Assembly: GCA_934247875.1 (NCBI GenBank)
Contig: CAKQJZ010000100.1
Coordinates: 1 to 6,699 of the forward strand
Source of the DNA: an uncultured Spirochaetales bacterium
GTDB lineage: Bacteria > Spirochaetota > Spirochaetia > Sphaerochaetales > Sphaerochaetaceae
Direction of reading: 5' to 3'
DNA: 6,699 nucleotides
The position numbers and the translations under genes are program-made. Under the pieces are notes generated by a model, which saw only the letters and a list, made by a program, of their open reading frames with translations, was not told the DNA's origin and did not search any database. Position 1 is the first letter of the stretch, and every line of letters starts with the position of its first letter. Below are positions 5,941 through 6,699 of this stretch, piece after piece.

Positions 5941-6521
5941 AACTCGACTACGAGCTGGTCGTTTACCTGTACAGGAATCTCAGCTCTCTCAGGAAGTCTA
6001 GTAAGCTTACCTGTCCAATCATCTGTGTTTCTCTCAATGTATGGGAGATTGAAAGATGCATGGCCAAGGAAGTTAGCCTTGAAGTGCTCATTGTTTCTTG
6101 ATTTCTCTTTGAGAGAAACTACATCGCCTGCCTTGAGCTGGTATGAAGGAATATCTACCTTCTTGCCATTTACAAGAACGTGGCCATGAGAAACGAGCTG
6201 GCGAGCAAGACGAATTGAGTTACCGAAGCCAATTCTGTATACAACGTTGTCGAGTCTTCTCTCGAGCTGAATAACGAGAGCATCACCAGTTCTGAGCTCA
6301 GACTTAAGAGCCTTCTCATAATAGTGGTGAAGCTGCTTCTCAAGAACGCCATAATAAGCCTTGAGCTTCTGCTTCTCAGTTAGCTGCTTGCTATAGTCAG
6401 TAACCTTCTTTCTCTTTGCAAATGCTGGTGCATTTGCTCTGTTCATTGCCTTAGGGTTTCCACATACATTAACCCCAAGTCTTCTGCACTGCTTGAATCT
6501 AGGAGCAAAATTTCTTGCCAT
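5928..6521 (-). CDS. rpsD: 30S ribosomal protein S4 (uS4)
   Basis: S4 is a primary binder of 16S rRNA that nucleates the body of the small subunit and affects decoding accuracy. The N-terminal part begins [20 protein letters not shown] and includes [21 protein letters not shown] (43-63), a family hallmark. The S4 RNA-binding domain spans about 88-150, with [13 protein letters not shown] (88-100), [20 protein letters not shown] (106-125) and [11 protein letters not shown] (132-142). The end [20 protein letters not shown] (171-190) and VEFYSK are typical. The 197 residues are a little shorter than the E. coli protein (206). Two cysteines (12 and 20) are not in the four-cysteine zinc pattern, and the loop that usually reads PGxHG is replaced by APAFAKRKK (31-39). 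This shorter form occurs in some other bacteria. The gene stands alone, outside an alpha operon, with its own promoter and ribosome binding site. Confidence 0.97.
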   Translation of the reverse strand: MARNFAPRFKQCRRLGVNVCGNPKAMNRANAPAFAKRKKVTDYSKQLTEKQKLKAYYGVLEKQLHHYYEKALKSELRTGDALVIQLERRLDNVVYRIGFGNSIRLARQLVSHGHVLVNGKKVDIPSYQLKAGDVVSLKEKSRNNEHFKANFLGHASFNLPYIERNTDDWTGKLTRLPERAEIPVQVNDQLVVEFYSK

Positions 6522-6529
6522 TAGATTTA

Positions 6530-6535
6530 CCCTCC
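6530..6535 (-). promoter_or_regulatory. rpsD ribosome binding site
   Basis: GGAGGG on the minus strand lies eight bases before the rpsD ATG. The strong match and good spacing confirm the start and fit a highly translated ribosomal protein gene. Confidence 0.85.
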
Positions 6536-6575
6536 AGTAAAAGATTTGTTTTAATGTCGATAATTCAACTAATAC

Positions 6576-6604
6576 ACGATACCAAAAGCTAATAGAATCG
6601 TCAA
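6576..6604 (-). promoter_or_regulatory. Candidate sigma70 promoter of rpsD
   Basis: On the minus strand TTGACG (6604-6599, five of six consensus positions) is followed after exactly 17 bases by TATCGT (6581-6576, four of six). Transcription would begin near 6569 and give a leader of about 48 bases. I see no convincing S4-binding pseudoknot in that leader, so autoregulation by S4 is not supported by what is visible. Confidence 0.6.
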
Positions 6605-6699
6605 TAATCTGGAACCATGTAGCCAGGACAAACGCATGAAAGGTTTATTTTCCATTGAATGAATCTTGTCCATCTTTTTTTGAATTCTGAACCATTTGA
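6605..6699. other. Unassigned right edge upstream of rpsD
   Basis: No gene or terminator can be assigned. Several short frames are open on both strands. One minus-strand frame of 34 codons (6673-6569) ends in a hydrophobic stretch but has no ribosome binding site and runs through the rpsD promoter. An eight-base T run (plus strand, around 6674-6681) has no preceding stem. Confidence 0.3.

Noticed and set aside
6170..6352. Minus-strand open frame of 60 codons
   Set aside because: It is another frame inside rpsD, whose product is unmistakable.
6522..6570. S4-binding autoregulatory leader in front of rpsD
   Set aside because: The predicted leader is only about 48 bases and shows no convincing stem or pseudoknot.
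6569..6673. Minus-strand 34-codon frame ending in a hydrophobic stretch
   Set aside because: It has no ribosome binding site and contains the best rpsD promoter; it is too short to support as a gene.

Overview
The window looks like ordinary chromosomal DNA of an AT-leaning, diderm-type bacterium, most likely a host-associated spirochaete (Treponema/Sphaerochaeta-like). This is an inference. It rests on a stand-alone rpsD with its own promoter, a cysteine-poor form of S4 without the usual PGxHG loop, a topoisomerase I ending in Gly-Tyr repeats instead of zinc ribbons, and two exported proteins of unknown function. No rRNA, tRNA, CRISPR, intact mobile element or phage gene was seen.

Left part (1-4887, minus strand): a compact operon reads right to left. 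It starts with an exported fibronectin-III-like protein (4887-4072). After 8 bases comes topA (4063-1376), whose Shine-Dalgarno overlaps the stop codon of the gene before it. The next gene is an RsuA-type 16S rRNA pseudouridine synthase (1376-675), joined to topA by a one-base TGATG overlap. Beyond it lies an N-terminally truncated TraX-like membrane protein (599-165), probably a decaying gene. The first 164 bases cannot be assigned.

Middle (4888-5055): a 168-base divergent promoter region. It contains a perfect 12-bp inverted repeat whose arms carry TATAAA boxes, and a nearly concentric 8-bp inverted repeat between the arms. This is the most structured non-coding part of the window and could be a shared operator.

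Right part: a plus-strand lipoprotein of unknown function (5056-5745) ends at a strong, probably bidirectional terminator (5769-5799). A short stretch with a protein-like reading frame but no start codon follows (5800-5940). It abuts the 3' end of rpsD (6521-5928, minus strand), which has a clear promoter and ribosome binding site. The last ~95 bases hold nothing assignable.

The recognisable genes are housekeeping: DNA supercoiling, rRNA modification and small-subunit assembly. The less ordinary parts are the two uncharacterised envelope proteins, their shared symmetric promoter region, and two probable gene remnants. I did not find a convincing new multi-gene system.
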